Below, piece by piece: positions 27,287 to 34,476 of a stretch of 64,000 nucleotides of DNA. The notes beneath the pieces were generated by a model. The model made no database searches. It was not told the DNA's origin and saw nothing but the letters and a program-made list of their open reading frames with translations. The position numbers were made by a program, and so were the translations under genes. The stretch is taken from NCBI GenBank assembly GCA_947499545.1, contig CANMOZ010000009.1:62001-126000 (forward strand), in the 5' to 3' direction. This DNA is from an uncultured Saccharospirillaceae bacterium (GTDB taxonomy: Bacteria; Pseudomonadota; Gammaproteobacteria; Pseudomonadales; Oceanobacteraceae). How positions within the stretch are numbered: the stretch's first letter is position 1; each line of letters begins with the position of its first letter.

Positions 27287-28867
27287 TTATGGTGTGATTT
27301 CCCAAGGCAGCAAGGCTTCGTAATCTTCCAAGCTGAGAGCTTGCGGCAGTTGCTCGAGCAACATTTTTAAATAAGCATAGGGCTCTAAGCGGTTGGCTTT
27401 TGCGGTTTCAATCAGGGAATACAACAGGGCGCTGGCCCGTGCACCGGCTTGCGTATCACTGAACATCCAGTTTTTCCTACCTACCGCAAAGGGCCGGATG
27501 GCATTTTCGACGGGGTTATTGTCGATGTTGAGTCGGCCGTCCGTGATGTAAACCTGAAGTGCATCCCAGTGGTTATGAAGATACCCTAAGGCTTTACCCA
27601 ATGCACTTTTGGGGAGGGTCGTTTGCAAGGATTGATCGAGCCAAGTTCTGATTTTATCGAGTTGGGGTCGACTTTGCTGTTGTCGGAGGCGGTATCGCTC
27701 ATCTGGGGTTAACGATTGGATCTGTTGTTCTATGACATAGAGTTTTCGTATCAGCTGCACGCCCATCCCCGCTTTGCCGATTTTGCCTTTAGGCGTTTTG
27801 GCCACCTTGTCGGCTTCGACGAATTTACGACGCGCGTGGGCCCAGCACCCAAGAGTGGTGATACCCTCGCGCTGCCCAATACTCTGATAAGCGGCATAGC
27901 CATCCGTCTGCAAATACCCTTTATATTCACCCAAGAGCGTTGCAATGACGTCCGCACTTCGGCTTGGGAAATAGTCGAATAACACAATGGGACAATCGGG
28001 ATCCCCTGTTTTTCGTACCCACATATAGCTTTTGGTTGAGGCCTCTCTGCCCGGTTCTTTGAGCACCTGTACCGAGGTCTCGTCCATATGGAGGTAGCCG
28101 CTGTCGAGCAGGCGCTCTTGCAATAGGTTATACAGCGGCTGGAGGATGCGACTCGCTTTCATGATCCATTGAGCCAGAGTGTTGCGTGGCAGGTGGATAT
28201 CGAGTCGTTTAAACATGACCTCTTGACGATATAAGGGCAGCGCATCTTGAAACTTGGCTGTGATGACGTAAGCCAAGAGCCCAGGAGAAGCGTTGCTTTT
28301 TGGGATCGGCTGTAGAGGCATGGAAGCCGCTGTCGGTGCGGAGGAGCAGTCTTGACACACATACTGTTTACGCCGATGCTGAATCACTTGGATTTGAGCG
28401 GGAATAATATCAAGCTGTTCACTCACCTGATCACCGATGTAGGTTTTCTGGCAACCACAGCTACAGATTTTATCTGATGCTTCCAGATCGTGTTCTTGCA
28501 CCACGCGCGGCAGATGCCCGGGTAAAGGCTTGCGACCTCTTGTGGGTTTGGAAACAGTGGCCGTATTATTTGACGGTTCGGAGGGTTCCGTGACTTCCTC
28601 TGGACACTCATGCTCTTCTGAATGTTCACTGAGTTGCTCGGCTTCATCAAACAACTCACACTGCCCTGGATCCTTTTCGCTGCTTTTACCAAACCGCTTG
28701 AGATTGGCCAGGCGAAGTTTTTCTTCTAATAATTGAATGTGCTGTAGTAAACCGGTTTCAACGTTCTTCCACTGAGTTTGCTGTACTAAAATCTGCTGTT
28801 TTAATACAGAAACATCGTCTGATAGGTCGTTGAGTTCAAGCGTTTTCATAGGGTCACATTTTACCAT
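27287..28867 (-). CDS. tnpC: IS66-family transposase TnpC
   Basis: DDE transposase of the IS, 526 aa, which cuts and joins the element ends. N-terminal coiled coil, an acidic stretch (about 75-100), a zinc-finger-like region (CSCGC near 137, then YVCQDC), then the IS66 DDE core: Asp in YLHMDETSVQV, Asp in YLQTDGYAAYQ and Glu in NNPVENAIRPF, followed by the short C-terminal DDE_Tnp_IS66_C part. Its stop is 31 bp from the left end. The start may instead be the ATG at 28849. Length and motifs are complete. Confidence 0.95.
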   Translation of the reverse strand: MVKCDPMKTLELNDLSDDVSVLKQQILVQQTQWKNVETGLLQHIQLLEEKLRLANLKRFGKSSEKDPGQCELFDEAEQLSEHSEEHECPEEVTEPSEPSNNTATVSKPTRGRKPLPGHLPRVVQEHDLEASDKICSCGCQKTYIGDQVSEQLDIIPAQIQVIQHRRKQYVCQDCSSAPTAASMPLQPIPKSNASPGLLAYVITAKFQDALPLYRQEVMFKRLDIHLPRNTLAQWIMKASRILQPLYNLLQERLLDSGYLHMDETSVQVLKEPGREASTKSYMWVRKTGDPDCPIVLFDYFPSRSADVIATLLGEYKGYLQTDGYAAYQSIGQREGITTLGCWAHARRKFVEADKVAKTPKGKIGKAGMGVQLIRKLYVIEQQIQSLTPDERYRLRQQQSRPQLDKIRTWLDQSLQTTLPKSALGKALGYLHNHWDALQVYITDGRLNIDNNPVENAIRPFAVGRKNWMFSDTQAGARASALLYSLIETAKANRLEPYAYLKMLLEQLPQALSLEDYEALLPWEITP

Positions 28868-28908
28868 AACTCCCAGAAAAAATAACTCATAAAAACTTAA
28901 AAAACCCT

Positions 28909-29265
28909 TTAAAAACAGGCGGCCATTGTCATCGATTGATGTGGTTTATTGTGAAAAACATCAAGTCCATCTAACAGCCAATTGAGTTCTTTCCCGGTGA
29001 GAGGGTGCGGATGGGCTTGGGAGGTTTTTAACCATTTAAAGCGTTCTTGTTCTAAGCGTTTGTACCAGAGCACAAACCCATTGCGCTCCCAACACAAGAG
29101 CTTCACTTTGTCTCGTTGACGATTGCAAAACACAAACACGGCGGGCATCAACGGATCCAATTGCATCTCCTGTTGTACAATGGCGGCTAACCCATCGATG
29201 GACTTACGCATATCCACCGGGCTTCGATGCAAATAAACGGATACGTCTTGTAACGGGCGAATCAC
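28909..29265 (-). CDS. tnpB: IS66 accessory protein TnpB
   Basis: Second IS66 gene, 118 aa, needed for transposition in this family though its exact role is unclear. The family core is obvious: VYLHRSPVDMRKSIDGLAAI, then PAVFVFCNRQRDKVKLL and FVLWYKRLEQERF. The frame is open further upstream, but the GTG at 29265 gives the usual length and forms a GTGA overlap with the tnpA stop, which means coupled translation. Confidence 0.93.
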   Translation of the reverse strand: MIRPLQDVSVYLHRSPVDMRKSIDGLAAIVQQEMQLDPLMPAVFVFCNRQRDKVKLLCWERNGFVLWYKRLEQERFKWLKTSQAHPHPLTGKELNWLLDGLDVFHNKPHQSMTMAACF

Positions 29266-29588
29266 AACCAACCACCGGACTTGAGATGGGTTAAAACGTC
29301 CGCCAAGGATGCAACCGGCGTTTTGAGCGTGAGTGAGGCTAGCTGAATCTCTATGATCGGAGTGAATGAATTCAAGACGGTTTGCCCGGGCGTTAAACAC
29401 ATAAAGGCTGCTGATGAATGATCACTCGAGGCGGCCTCATGAGAGGCGACCCGAAATTTTTTGATCCAGTATCCAAAGGCATGCAAGTTAATATCGCGTT
29501 GTTGGCAGAAGCTTTTTTGGGTTAAACCGGAGTGGCGCCATTCATCAATAACGGACTGCCAGTGAGCTTGTTTGGGTGTAAGGGACAT
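29262..29588 (-). CDS. tnpA: IS66 accessory protein TnpA (helix-turn-helix)
   Basis: First gene of the IS66 element, 108 aa. The N-terminal helix-turn-helix (WRHSGLTQKSFCQQRDINLHAFGYWIKKF, about 17-45) is typical of the small IS66 Orf1. A ribosome site (ggag, 9 nt before ATG) is present. Its stop overlaps the tnpB GTG start by 4 bp. Confidence 0.92.
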   Translation of the reverse strand: MSLTPKQAHWQSVIDEWRHSGLTQKSFCQQRDINLHAFGYWIKKFRVASHEAASSDHSSAAFMCLTPGQTVLNSFTPIIEIQLASLTLKTPVASLADVLTHLKSGGWL

Positions 29589-29671
29589 GGTGAGGATCTC
29601 CGCTGGATGGGAGACGCCAAATTAAATCATCTAAGAAGATGTGAATAGCCTGTCCGAAATTGATCGCTTAC

Positions 29672-29679
29672 GAATAAAC
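29672..29679. repeat. Target-site duplication, right copy
   Basis: GAATAAAC, identical to 27248-27255. Removing the IS and one copy restores a continuous sequence. Confidence 0.9.
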
Positions 29680-29692
29680 GTGGCTTTCAAGC

Positions 29693-29804
29693 GTAAGCGA
29701 TCAATTTCGGACAGACTATTCACATTTTAAGGATGATTACGAAGCCTTGCTAGCTTGGAAAATTACACCATAAAAAGCGGCCCTGATTGAGATTGACCGC
29801 TTAC
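29693..29804 (+). mobile_element. 112-bp internally deleted IS66 relative (MITE-like)
   Basis: Both outer ends begin with the IS66 terminal repeat (GTAAGCGATCAATTTCGG at the left, its complement GACCGCTTAC at the right). The left 33 bp differ from the neighbouring IS right end by one base; the remaining about 75 bp match the tnpC 3' end and the other terminus with several changes, and still encode DDYEALLAWKITP-stop on the plus strand. It lies in the opposite orientation to the full IS, 21 bp away. No matching 8-bp duplication flanks it, so it is old or rearranged. Confidence 0.8.
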
Positions 29805-29816
29805 GAAAACCCTCAC

Positions 29817-30176
29817 CTATCGTCCCGTTTCAAAGAAAGCACTGGCTGAAACTGTTTCATACGTACTGTCGGCATAAAGAATGTTGGCAGACATTTTATA
29901 TTCTCTATACGGCCTTATCATTTTCCTACATCCTCTAACATTATTTGAACAGCTGCTATTGGATGGCATCCAGATAATCTCTGAAACGGGTTTTGTAATG
30001 TCTTTGATCCGCCAGATAGCTAGATTAGGATTGTTGTCCATTGTAAATTCAAAAGAAAAACATGAACCAGTAGACCAATGATCAACCTCTATCGTGTCAA
30101 CCATACACTCCATATCTGCAGCTTGGGATAAAGCACTGATGGAACAGAACAATAAGGTGAGAGTCAGTTTCTTCAT
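29817..30176 (-). CDS. Small secreted protein of unknown function
   Basis: A 119-aa protein with signal peptide MKKLTLTLLFCSISALSQAA (cleavage about residue 19-20). The mature part has four cysteines (MEC, GSCFSF, SSCSNN, GCRKM), suggesting two disulphides, and a beta-rich pattern. I do not recognise a family. The stop lies 12 bp after the deleted IS66 remnant. The lack of a strong ribosome site before the ATG lowers certainty a little. Confidence 0.6.
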   Translation of the reverse strand: MKKLTLTLLFCSISALSQAADMECMVDTIEVDHWSTGSCFSFEFTMDNNPNLAIWRIKDITKPVSEIIWMPSNSSCSNNVRGCRKMIRPYREYKMSANILYADSTYETVSASAFFETGR

Positions 30177-30306
30177 ATCAAATCCATTTGATTTATTGAA
30201 GTTAGGTTAAGTCAAACTAGCAATATTTATAGACAGCAGCAATATATAACATTAGTCAAAGCAACATAGAGGCTCTAAAAGAGGGGGCACTTTTTAATAG
30301 ATCCAC

Positions 30307-31674
30307 TTAGATGCCAGGAGATTCATCATAGCCACGAGCTAGATTCTCAAACCGAGTGTACTTCCCTAAAAAGGCCAAGCGGTCGGTCCCAATTTCACCA
30401 TTACGGTGTTTTCCAATAATAATTTCAGCAATGCCTTTGTCTTGAGATTCTTCGTTATACACTTCATCTCGATAAATAAAGGCAATTAAATCGGCATCCT
30501 GCTCAATCGCTCCAGATTCACGTAAGTCTGACATGACAGGGCGCTTATTTGGGCGTTGTTCAAGTGAGCGGTTGAGCTGAGACAACGCAATAATCGGGCA
30601 ATTAAATTCTTTAGCAATCGCTTTCAGCGAGCGTGAAATCTCTGAGATTTCTTGTGTTCTGCCTTCACTTTTACCAGAGACACGCATGAGCTGTAGGTAG
30701 TCGACCATCACAACCCCGAGTTCACCGTGTTGCCTAAATACCTGTCGGCATCGAGCACGCATTTCTTGCGGCGTTAGCGCAGGAGTGTCATCAACGTAGA
30801 GAGGTTTGTCTTTAAGCATATTGAATGCGGTTGTCAGCTTTGGCCAATCTTCTTCCGACAGCTTACCACTGCGCATTTTACTTTGATCGATACGCCCAAG
30901 CGATGAGTACATCCTAAATAGGATTGCTTCTTTGGGCATTTCCATGCTGAAGACCAGTGCGGGCTTTCCAGTTTTCACCACCGCATTTTCAATAATGTTC
31001 ATGGCCAACGTAGTTTTACCCATCGAAGGACGCGCTGCAATAATCACCATATCGGCAGGTTGTAAGCCACTGGTGCGGTCATCCAACTCGATAAAACCGG
31101 TCGTTAAACCTGTGACATTGCCATCCTGGTTAAACAGCTCTTCAATTTTATCTAGCGTGCGCGACATGATGGGGTTTACGTGCTCAGGGCCGCCGTCTTT
31201 AGGGCCTCCCTCCACGATTTCAGCAATGCGTTTTTCCGCATCACTGACAATATCTCGAGCGTCCCTACCCTGCGGATCAAAGGCAAGATCACTGATGTCG
31301 GTTGAAGCTTGTATCAAGCGACGCAGCACTGCTCGTTCTCGTACGATTTCTGCATACGCCACGATATTCGCGATGGAAAGCGTTTCATCAACCAACGCCT
31401 GTAGATACTCAAATCCACCAATTTCTGCGAGTAAATTACGTTCTTTTAATTCTTCTCGGAAGGTTAACAAGTCAAAGGGGGAGTCTTTTTCCGCTAACTC
31501 AGCGATCACATCGAACAGGCTTTGATGAGTGCCTAAATAAAAATCGCCGGTTGAAAGTTTATCCGCTACTTGCTCCCAAGCGCCGTTATTGATTAACAGC
31601 CCACCTAATACGGCTTTTTCAGCATCCGCACTGTGTGGCAAAACTTTAATGGGAGGAACAGACACGTCGTTCAT
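30307..31674 (-). CDS. dnaB: Replicative DNA helicase DnaB
   Basis: Hexameric 5'-3' helicase of the replication fork, 455 aa. N-terminal collar domain (LPHSADAEKAVLGGLL, to about 110), linker helix (RDARDIVSDAEKRIAEI) and RecA-like motor with Walker A (AARPSMGKTTLAMN, near 217) and Walker B (VVMVDYLQLM). No intein is present. It follows rplI in the common gammaproteobacterial order but is separated from it by 125 bp with a hairpin, so it may have its own promoter. Confidence 0.97.
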   Translation of the reverse strand: MNDVSVPPIKVLPHSADAEKAVLGGLLINNGAWEQVADKLSTGDFYLGTHQSLFDVIAELAEKDSPFDLLTFREELKERNLLAEIGGFEYLQALVDETLSIANIVAYAEIVRERAVLRRLIQASTDISDLAFDPQGRDARDIVSDAEKRIAEIVEGGPKDGGPEHVNPIMSRTLDKIEELFNQDGNVTGLTTGFIELDDRTSGLQPADMVIIAARPSMGKTTLAMNIIENAVVKTGKPALVFSMEMPKEAILFRMYSSLGRIDQSKMRSGKLSEEDWPKLTTAFNMLKDKPLYVDDTPALTPQEMRARCRQVFRQHGELGVVMVDYLQLMRVSGKSEGRTQEISEISRSLKAIAKEFNCPIIALSQLNRSLEQRPNKRPVMSDLRESGAIEQDADLIAFIYRDEVYNEESQDKGIAEIIIGKHRNGEIGTDRLAFLGKYTRFENLARGYDESPGI

Positions 31675-31704
31675 AGCCTTTCAACAACCTATCAGATGAG
31701 CATG

Positions 31705-31756
31705 AAAAAAGACCCTATCAATAGCGCTGACATACAGCAAAATCAATGGGTCTTTT
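31705..31756 (-). terminator. Terminator-like structure between rplI and dnaB
   Basis: Read on the minus strand, AAAAGACCC pairs with GGGTCTTTTTT around a loop that holds a smaller GCTG/CAGC hairpin, with the T run at the proper side. It probably attenuates or ends the ribosomal transcript before dnaB. Confidence 0.6.
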
Positions 31757-31799
31757 AAGTGACCTCTAAATGAGATCACCAGCGGTATGTCAATTCGAC

Positions 31800-32249
31800 T
31801 TACTCTTCAGGCACAACGTGCACAGTCAAAGAAGTGTGAACTTCTGGGTGCAATTGCAAGCCAATTTCGTAAGTACCGATCTGACGAATAGTACCATTGG
31901 GTAGACGAATTTCAGATTTCTGAACTTCAACACCTGTTGAGCTGATCAGATCAGCCAAGTCACGTGTACCAATAGAACCGAAAAGCTTACCTTCGTCACC
32001 GGCTTTAACAGCCAAAGTCAATTCAACGTCAGCCACAGCTTCACTGCGCTTTTGAGCAACACTGAGCTTCTCAGCAGCTGCTTTCTCAAGTTCAGCACGA
32101 CGCTGGTTGAAAGACTCAACGTTTTCCTTAGTAGCAGGCACAGCCTTGCCAAAAGGAATTAGGAAGTTACGACCGTAACCTGCTTTTACTTTAACTTGCT
32201 CACCAAGCTTACCCAGCTTAGTTACATTTTCAAGAAGGATAATATCCAT
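31800..32249 (-). CDS. rplI: 50S ribosomal protein L9
   Basis: Large-subunit ribosomal protein that binds 23S rRNA and helps keep frame, 149 aa. Canonical start MDIILLENVTKLGKLGEQVKVKAGYGRNFL, long central helix (residues about 40-75) and C-terminal domain ending VHVVPEE. The frame extends 9 codons upstream, but the ATG at 32249 has the ribosome site (aggtg) and matches the family. Confidence 0.98.
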   Translation of the reverse strand: MDIILLENVTKLGKLGEQVKVKAGYGRNFLIPFGKAVPATKENVESFNQRRAELEKAAAEKLSVAQKRSEAVADVELTLAVKAGDEGKLFGSIGTRDLADLISSTGVEVQKSEIRLPNGTIRQIGTYEIGLQLHPEVHTSLTVHVVPEE

Positions 32250-32276
32250 AACATCACCTATAAAGTTACAGGGCAC

Positions 32277-33215
32277 CTAGGATGCCGTGTCATTCCATCG
32301 CTTGCGGAAGTTAAAAAAGCTATCCATCCAAGCCATAGAAATTAGTAACAAAGACAGTACGGGCAAAAGAAGCCACATACTCACGTAAAAAATCACCAGT
32401 AGCAGCCAAGAGCGCATGGTTTCTGAACGGTTGCCCGTCTGGGCACTGTCTGCTGAAGACTGCCCAATAGCACCATGAACCAAGGCCAGCCCAGCCACCA
32501 AGCACAGCCAGTACAAACCTGGTAAAAGCACACCCATCAGCGGATGAATCTTAGACCAGGTAAACAGCAATAGGAGCGTTGTTAACACCAACCACTTTGG
32601 CAGAATCAATGCGTGAAACTCACGCTGGAAACCACCCGGGTTGTACAACATCGCTTGCCAGTGACGCCCAACAAAGAGTGCAAGACAGGCTTGCATCATC
32701 AGGCCAGCAGCCAAAGCTCCTAACATGATGGGGCGAACGAGCGGCGAAACCTCACTCATAACAGCCGAGGATTGCTCACCCAATTGCTGTTTCAGCATTC
32801 CCTCTAAACTCGACAGCAGCGTTTGTTGGTCAGTTTCCGTCCATAAACTGTGCACCTGGTCAAATCCCAGCACGAGTAATACGGCTGGAACGAGAGCCGC
32901 CACAACCACGGACATCAATGGCAACGTCTTAAGCAGTGTTGCCATAAAGATGCTGAGCAACAGGGGGAAAATCACTGCGGGAGAACCCGCATAAACTGCC
33001 CCAAATGCCGCTGCTATCAGAGCGACCGCGACAACGGGTAATGCGCGATTCAAACCATGCCTTAGCACAACCAAAGCCAGCACTGCCGCACTGATTATGC
33101 TAGAGACCATTGATAAAGCACCAAGCTCATCAATGGGGGGAACACAGGCACCGATTGCAGCTACCAGAGTGGCCTCACGCGGGCCTTTCATTACCCAAGC
33201 GGCCAAAGCTCGCAT
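32277..33215 (-). CDS. DUF2232-like multi-pass membrane protein
   Basis: A 312-aa inner-membrane protein with about eight hydrophobic segments. Genes of this kind sit between rpsR and rplI in many Pseudomonas-like gammaproteobacteria, and this one fills exactly that place: 17 bp after rpsR with a good ribosome site (taggag), and 27 bp before rplI. Function unknown; the DUF2232/YybS link is from context and general look. The constant position in a ribosomal operon hints at co-regulation with translation. Confidence 0.8.
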   Translation of the reverse strand: MRALAAWVMKGPREATLVAAIGACVPPIDELGALSMVSSIISAAVLALVVLRHGLNRALPVVAVALIAAAFGAVYAGSPAVIFPLLLSIFMATLLKTLPLMSVVVAALVPAVLLVLGFDQVHSLWTETDQQTLLSSLEGMLKQQLGEQSSAVMSEVSPLVRPIMLGALAAGLMMQACLALFVGRHWQAMLYNPGGFQREFHALILPKWLVLTTLLLLFTWSKIHPLMGVLLPGLYWLCLVAGLALVHGAIGQSSADSAQTGNRSETMRSWLLLVIFYVSMWLLLPVLSLLLISMAWMDSFFNFRKRWNDTAS

Positions 33216-33232
33216 GGTCCACTCCTAGTCTA

Positions 33233-33460
33233 TTACTCGTGACGATCGGTGTATGGCAACAAAGCGATGTAACGCGCGCGCTTGATGGCGGTCGCCAATT
33301 GACGCTGATATTTTGCTTTAGTGCCAGTGATACGGCTAGGTACGATTTTACCGGTTTCGGTAATGTAACCTTTCAGCGTATCCAGATCTTTATAATCGAT
33401 CTCTTTAATGCCTTCCGCTGAGAAACGGCAGTATTTACGACGGCGAAAAAAACGAGCCAT
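33233..33460 (-). CDS. rpsR: 30S ribosomal protein S18
   Basis: Small-subunit protein, 75 aa, that binds S6 on the platform of the 30S. Typical [14 protein letters not shown] start and [32 protein letters not shown] core. A ribosome site (aaggag) precedes it. Thirteen bp separate it from rpsF. Confidence 0.98.
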   Translation of the reverse strand: MARFFRRRKYCRFSAEGIKEIDYKDLDTLKGYITETGKIVPSRITGTKAKYQRQLATAIKRARYIALLPYTDRHE

Positions 33461-33473
33461 GACAGTCTCCTTA

Positions 33474-33899
33474 TTAATCTTCAGCTAGATCATCGTCAGC
33501 ATCTTCAACTAAATCATCTTCAGCTGCTTCTGCTTTCGCTTGCTCAATCAATGCGTCGTCTTTACGACGATCTTGACGGCTTTCAGCCGCTTTGATTGGA
33601 GAGACGTCTGTAATCGCTTCTTTACGGCGTACAACCATGCTACGTAGCACAGCGTCGTTGAAACGGAAGGTGTTGTTCAGTTCTTCCAACGTTTCGTTGT
33701 CGCACTCAACGTTCAGCATCACATAGTGTGCTTTGTGAACTTTCTGGATTGGGAAAGCCAGATGACGGCGACCCCAGTCTTCTAGACGATGAACTTGACC
33801 ACCAGACGCTGTCACAGTGCCAGTGTAACGTTCGATCATTGAAGGAACTTGTTCGCTCTGATCTGGATGTACCAGAAATACGATCTCATAATGACGCAT
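33474..33899 (-). CDS. rpsF: 30S ribosomal protein S6
   Basis: Small-subunit protein, 141 aa, partner of S18. The core [18 protein letters not shown], then [16 protein letters not shown] and NFRF-type [16 protein letters not shown] is standard. The C-terminal tail (about 105-141) is acidic ([14 protein letters not shown]); in E. coli the S6 tail is extended by added glutamates (RimK). First gene of the rpsF-rpsR-DUF2232-rplI operon, with aaggag before the ATG. Confidence 0.98.
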   Translation of the reverse strand: MRHYEIVFLVHPDQSEQVPSMIERYTGTVTASGGQVHRLEDWGRRHLAFPIQKVHKAHYVMLNVECDNETLEELNNTFRFNDAVLRSMVVRRKEAITDVSPIKAAESRQDRRKDDALIEQAKAEAAEDDLVEDADDDLAED

Positions 33900-34476
33900 A
33901 CGGTCTCCTTATGGGTTCTAGCCTCCCCCTGAGATATGGGTAAGGCAAGGAGTTAGGTGTAATCACACACTTCACTGGCAAAGCCAACAGACTCAGCGCA
34001 AGAAGCGGGGTGAGCAGCCTACCCGATCATTGTGCAAAAGGCAACCAATGCCTACGCCTGTATTGCAATGCAGCGGTTGCTGACTCTGTTGCAAAAACTG
34101 AGGGGCTTCATGATTCGCTGCTTGCTAAGAAGCTAGAGTCCAAATTGACGCGTTAACGTTCGAATAAGTGCAATCCTACCCTGATGCCCAGGCCATAACA
34201 CCAGAAGGACATTTGGCCTTTGCGAAACATCCGCATTCCTGCCTCCCTATTTCCGATCAAGATTATGATCGGGCAAAATAGTACTGACGGATATTTGCAA
34301 CGGTGCCCTTTTCTTAGACTGCTCTCGTCTTTCGTACAGATTAACAATCAATCTTCCACATCTTTACTAACCTGATACCACCATCAAGCGAGTCATCTCT
34401 GCGTCGATGACAAGCTAATTAAACTCAAACGGTATAACTGTCTACTCGTTGATAAACATGACATGGAGTCATTCTC
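33900..34476. other. 577-bp divergent spacer, rpsF to repeat lipoprotein
   Basis: No supported gene. It must hold the rpsF promoter and leader (left part) and the promoter of the lipoprotein gene (right part). A perfect 7-bp hairpin CCGATCA/TGATCGG lies at about 34252-34271, preceded by CCCTATTT; a similar CCCTATTTCCGAT-hairpin reappears after the lipoprotein gene near 37188. Confidence 0.5.

Larger units (their letters stand above)
27256..29671 (-). mobile_element. Complete IS66-family insertion sequence
   Basis: A 2416-bp element with tnpA, tnpB and tnpC in the standard IS66 order on the minus strand. The terminal inverted repeats start GTAAGCGATCAAT at both ends and match at 19 of the first 24 positions. 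The flanks carry a perfect 8-bp duplication GAATAAAC (27248-27255 and 29672-29679), the size made by IS66 elements. All three genes are open, so the element looks recently inserted and probably active. Confidence 0.95.

Noticed and set aside
30932-31525. 197-codon open frame antisense to dnaB
   Set aside because: It is wholly inside dnaB on the other strand, Ser-rich without domain pattern, and has no ribosome site; a shadow of a conserved gene.
33900-33990. S6:S18-binding leader structure before rpsF
   Set aside because: A weak GCCT..CCC/GGG..AGGC hairpin can be drawn, but the conserved loop with CCG could not be placed convincingly.
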